This document shows, in pieces, positions 63,323-64,000 of a DNA stretch of 64,000 bases; positions within the stretch are counted from its first letter, which is position 1; each line of letters begins with the position of its first letter. A program made the position numbers and the translations under genes. Below the pieces are notes generated by a model. That model saw nothing but the letters and a program-made list of their open reading frames with translations. It had not been told where the DNA came from and made no database searches. The DNA is from Ruania alba (GTDB lineage Bacteria > Actinomycetota > Actinomycetes > Actinomycetales > Beutenbergiaceae). The stretch is taken from contig NZ_FNTX01000002.1 of NCBI RefSeq assembly GCF_900105765.1, positions 372,001 through 436,000 on the forward strand. Direction: 5' to 3'.

Positions 63323-64000
63323 CCGCGGGGACCACCCCGGATCACACCCGGGCTACGCCGTCGGGACTCATCGACCGCGAGGCCGTGGTGCGCCGGCACA
63401 ACGTGCGCTACGCCGGCCCGTGCCCAGAATCCCCGCTCTCCGTGGGCAACGGGGAGTTCGCCGTCACGGTGGACCACACGGGCCTGCAGACATTCGCCGA
63501 CCGGTACGAGCGCAATGCCGCCCGTACCTGCGGAGAAGCGGCGACCCCGTTGGGGATGCAGGCGCAGTGGGGGTTCCACTGGTTCCCCAACCCCCACGGC
63601 TACCGTCTCGAGGACACGATGGAGGCCCTCGAGAGCCCGCGGGGCCCGGTGCGCTACCCGAGCGGGTACGACTTCCGGGAGTCGCGGGAAGAGTCGGAGG
63701 GCTCCGGGCGCGGGGCCGGGTACTACTACTGGACGAACCCGCAGCGGTTGCACCTGGCCCAGGTGGGGCTCCTGCTGGACGGGCGGGTACCGGAGTGGGA
63801 GCAGGTCGAGGGCGTCAGCCAGGAGCTGGACCTGTGGTCCGGTGTCATCAGGAGCCGGCTGCGGATCGCCGGGCACGAGGTGACCGTCCGGACGGCGGTC
63901 CACCCGGAACGGGACTGCCTCGCCTTCGAGATCGACCTGGCGGCGGAGCTGGCTGAACGTCTCGCGGTACGGGTGGCGTTCCCCTACGTGGAGGAGAGCT
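63319..64000 (+). CDS. Large glycoside-hydrolase-like protein, N-terminal part (runs off the window)
   Basis: The first 227 codons of a gene cut by the window end. It begins with a polar lead, then SPLSVGNGEFAVTVDHTGLQTF and GMQAQWGFHWFPN, a beta-domain start seen in (alpha/alpha)6-barrel glycosidases related to GH65/GH95-type proteins. The ATG at 63319 overlaps the previous stop as ATGA. The catalytic region lies outside the window, so the family is undecided. Confidence 0.65.
   Translation, partial: MTAGTTPDHTRATPSGLIDREAVVRRHNVRYAGPCPESPLSVGNGEFAVTVDHTGLQTFADRYERNAARTCGEAATPLGMQAQWGFHWFPNPHGYRLEDTMEALESPRGPVRYPSGYDFRESREESEGSGRGAGYYYWTNPQRLHLAQVGLLLDGRVPEWEQVEGVSQELDLWSGVIRSRLRIAGHEVTVRTAVHPERDCLAFEIDLAAELAERLAVRVAFPYVEES

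Overview
This is 64 kb of chromosome from a high-GC actinobacterium. Supporting signs are GTG starts, translationally coupled operons, Ser/Gly/Asp-rich lipoproteins, a MoxR/DUF58/VWA operon, a CopD-CtaG fusion and a WXG100-like protein. The abundance of plant-sugar loci suggests a Micrococcales soil or plant-litter organism of the Beutenbergia/Ruania type. That placement is inference. I see no rRNA, tRNA, CRISPR array, phage or insertion sequence.

Region 1 (1-13.7 kb) is general metabolism. It holds a frameshifted acetyl-esterase gene, a DUF3311 plus sodium:solute symporter pair, an SDR oxidoreductase, a three-gene GTGA-coupled operon (thioesterase, acyl-CoA ligase, quinone-oxidoreductase-like dehydrogenase), an SLC13-type transporter with RCK_C domains, a VOC protein, an AlkZ-like winged-helix protein, a dienelactone hydrolase and a CopD-CtaG fusion. 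Region 2 (13.9-19.4 kb) is a six-gene MoxR ATPase/DUF58/VWA/VWA/TPR operon, followed by an Eis-like acetyltransferase. Region 3 (20.86-23.27 kb) is a compact polymorphic-toxin cassette: a stand-alone WXG100-like export leader, an Ntox15-type nuclease with an HxxD motif, an unknown 128-aa protein and a GAD-like/Tdi1-type immunity protein. Region 4 (23.3-27.1 kb) is a branched-chain 2-oxoacid dehydrogenase operon (E2, E1 beta, E1 alpha) behind a double-palindrome operator.

Region 5 (27.8-33.8 kb) is a ChvE-MmsA-MmsB sugar ABC transporter whose permease gene carries a one-base deletion, then a ROK regulator and an orphan sugar-ABC ATPase. Region 6 (33.9-55.7 kb) is a glycan-utilisation locus. 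A minus-strand operon encodes GH127, a RuBisCO-like protein and a DUF1537 kinase. Divergent from it are a racemase-family protein, an unassigned clan-A glycosidase and GH95. A VIT-type metal transporter, GH78, an apiosidase-like DUF5060/GH140 protein, GH2 and a CUT1 sugar ABC transporter follow. Branched-sugar kinase, RuBisCO-like protein, apiosidase-like enzyme, rhamnosidase and fucosidase together suggest pectic side chains containing apiose; this is a hypothesis. Region 7 (55.7-64 kb) is a second glycan locus: a GH42 remnant with an internal deletion, a LacI regulator, a second ABC transporter, a sulfatase, a beta-propeller glycosidase and a truncated final gene.

Regulation is partly visible: GTGAAACGT LacI-type sites, a 19-bp motif shared by two sugar operons, tandem DtxR-like boxes near the VIT gene, and several families of long intergenic palindromes.
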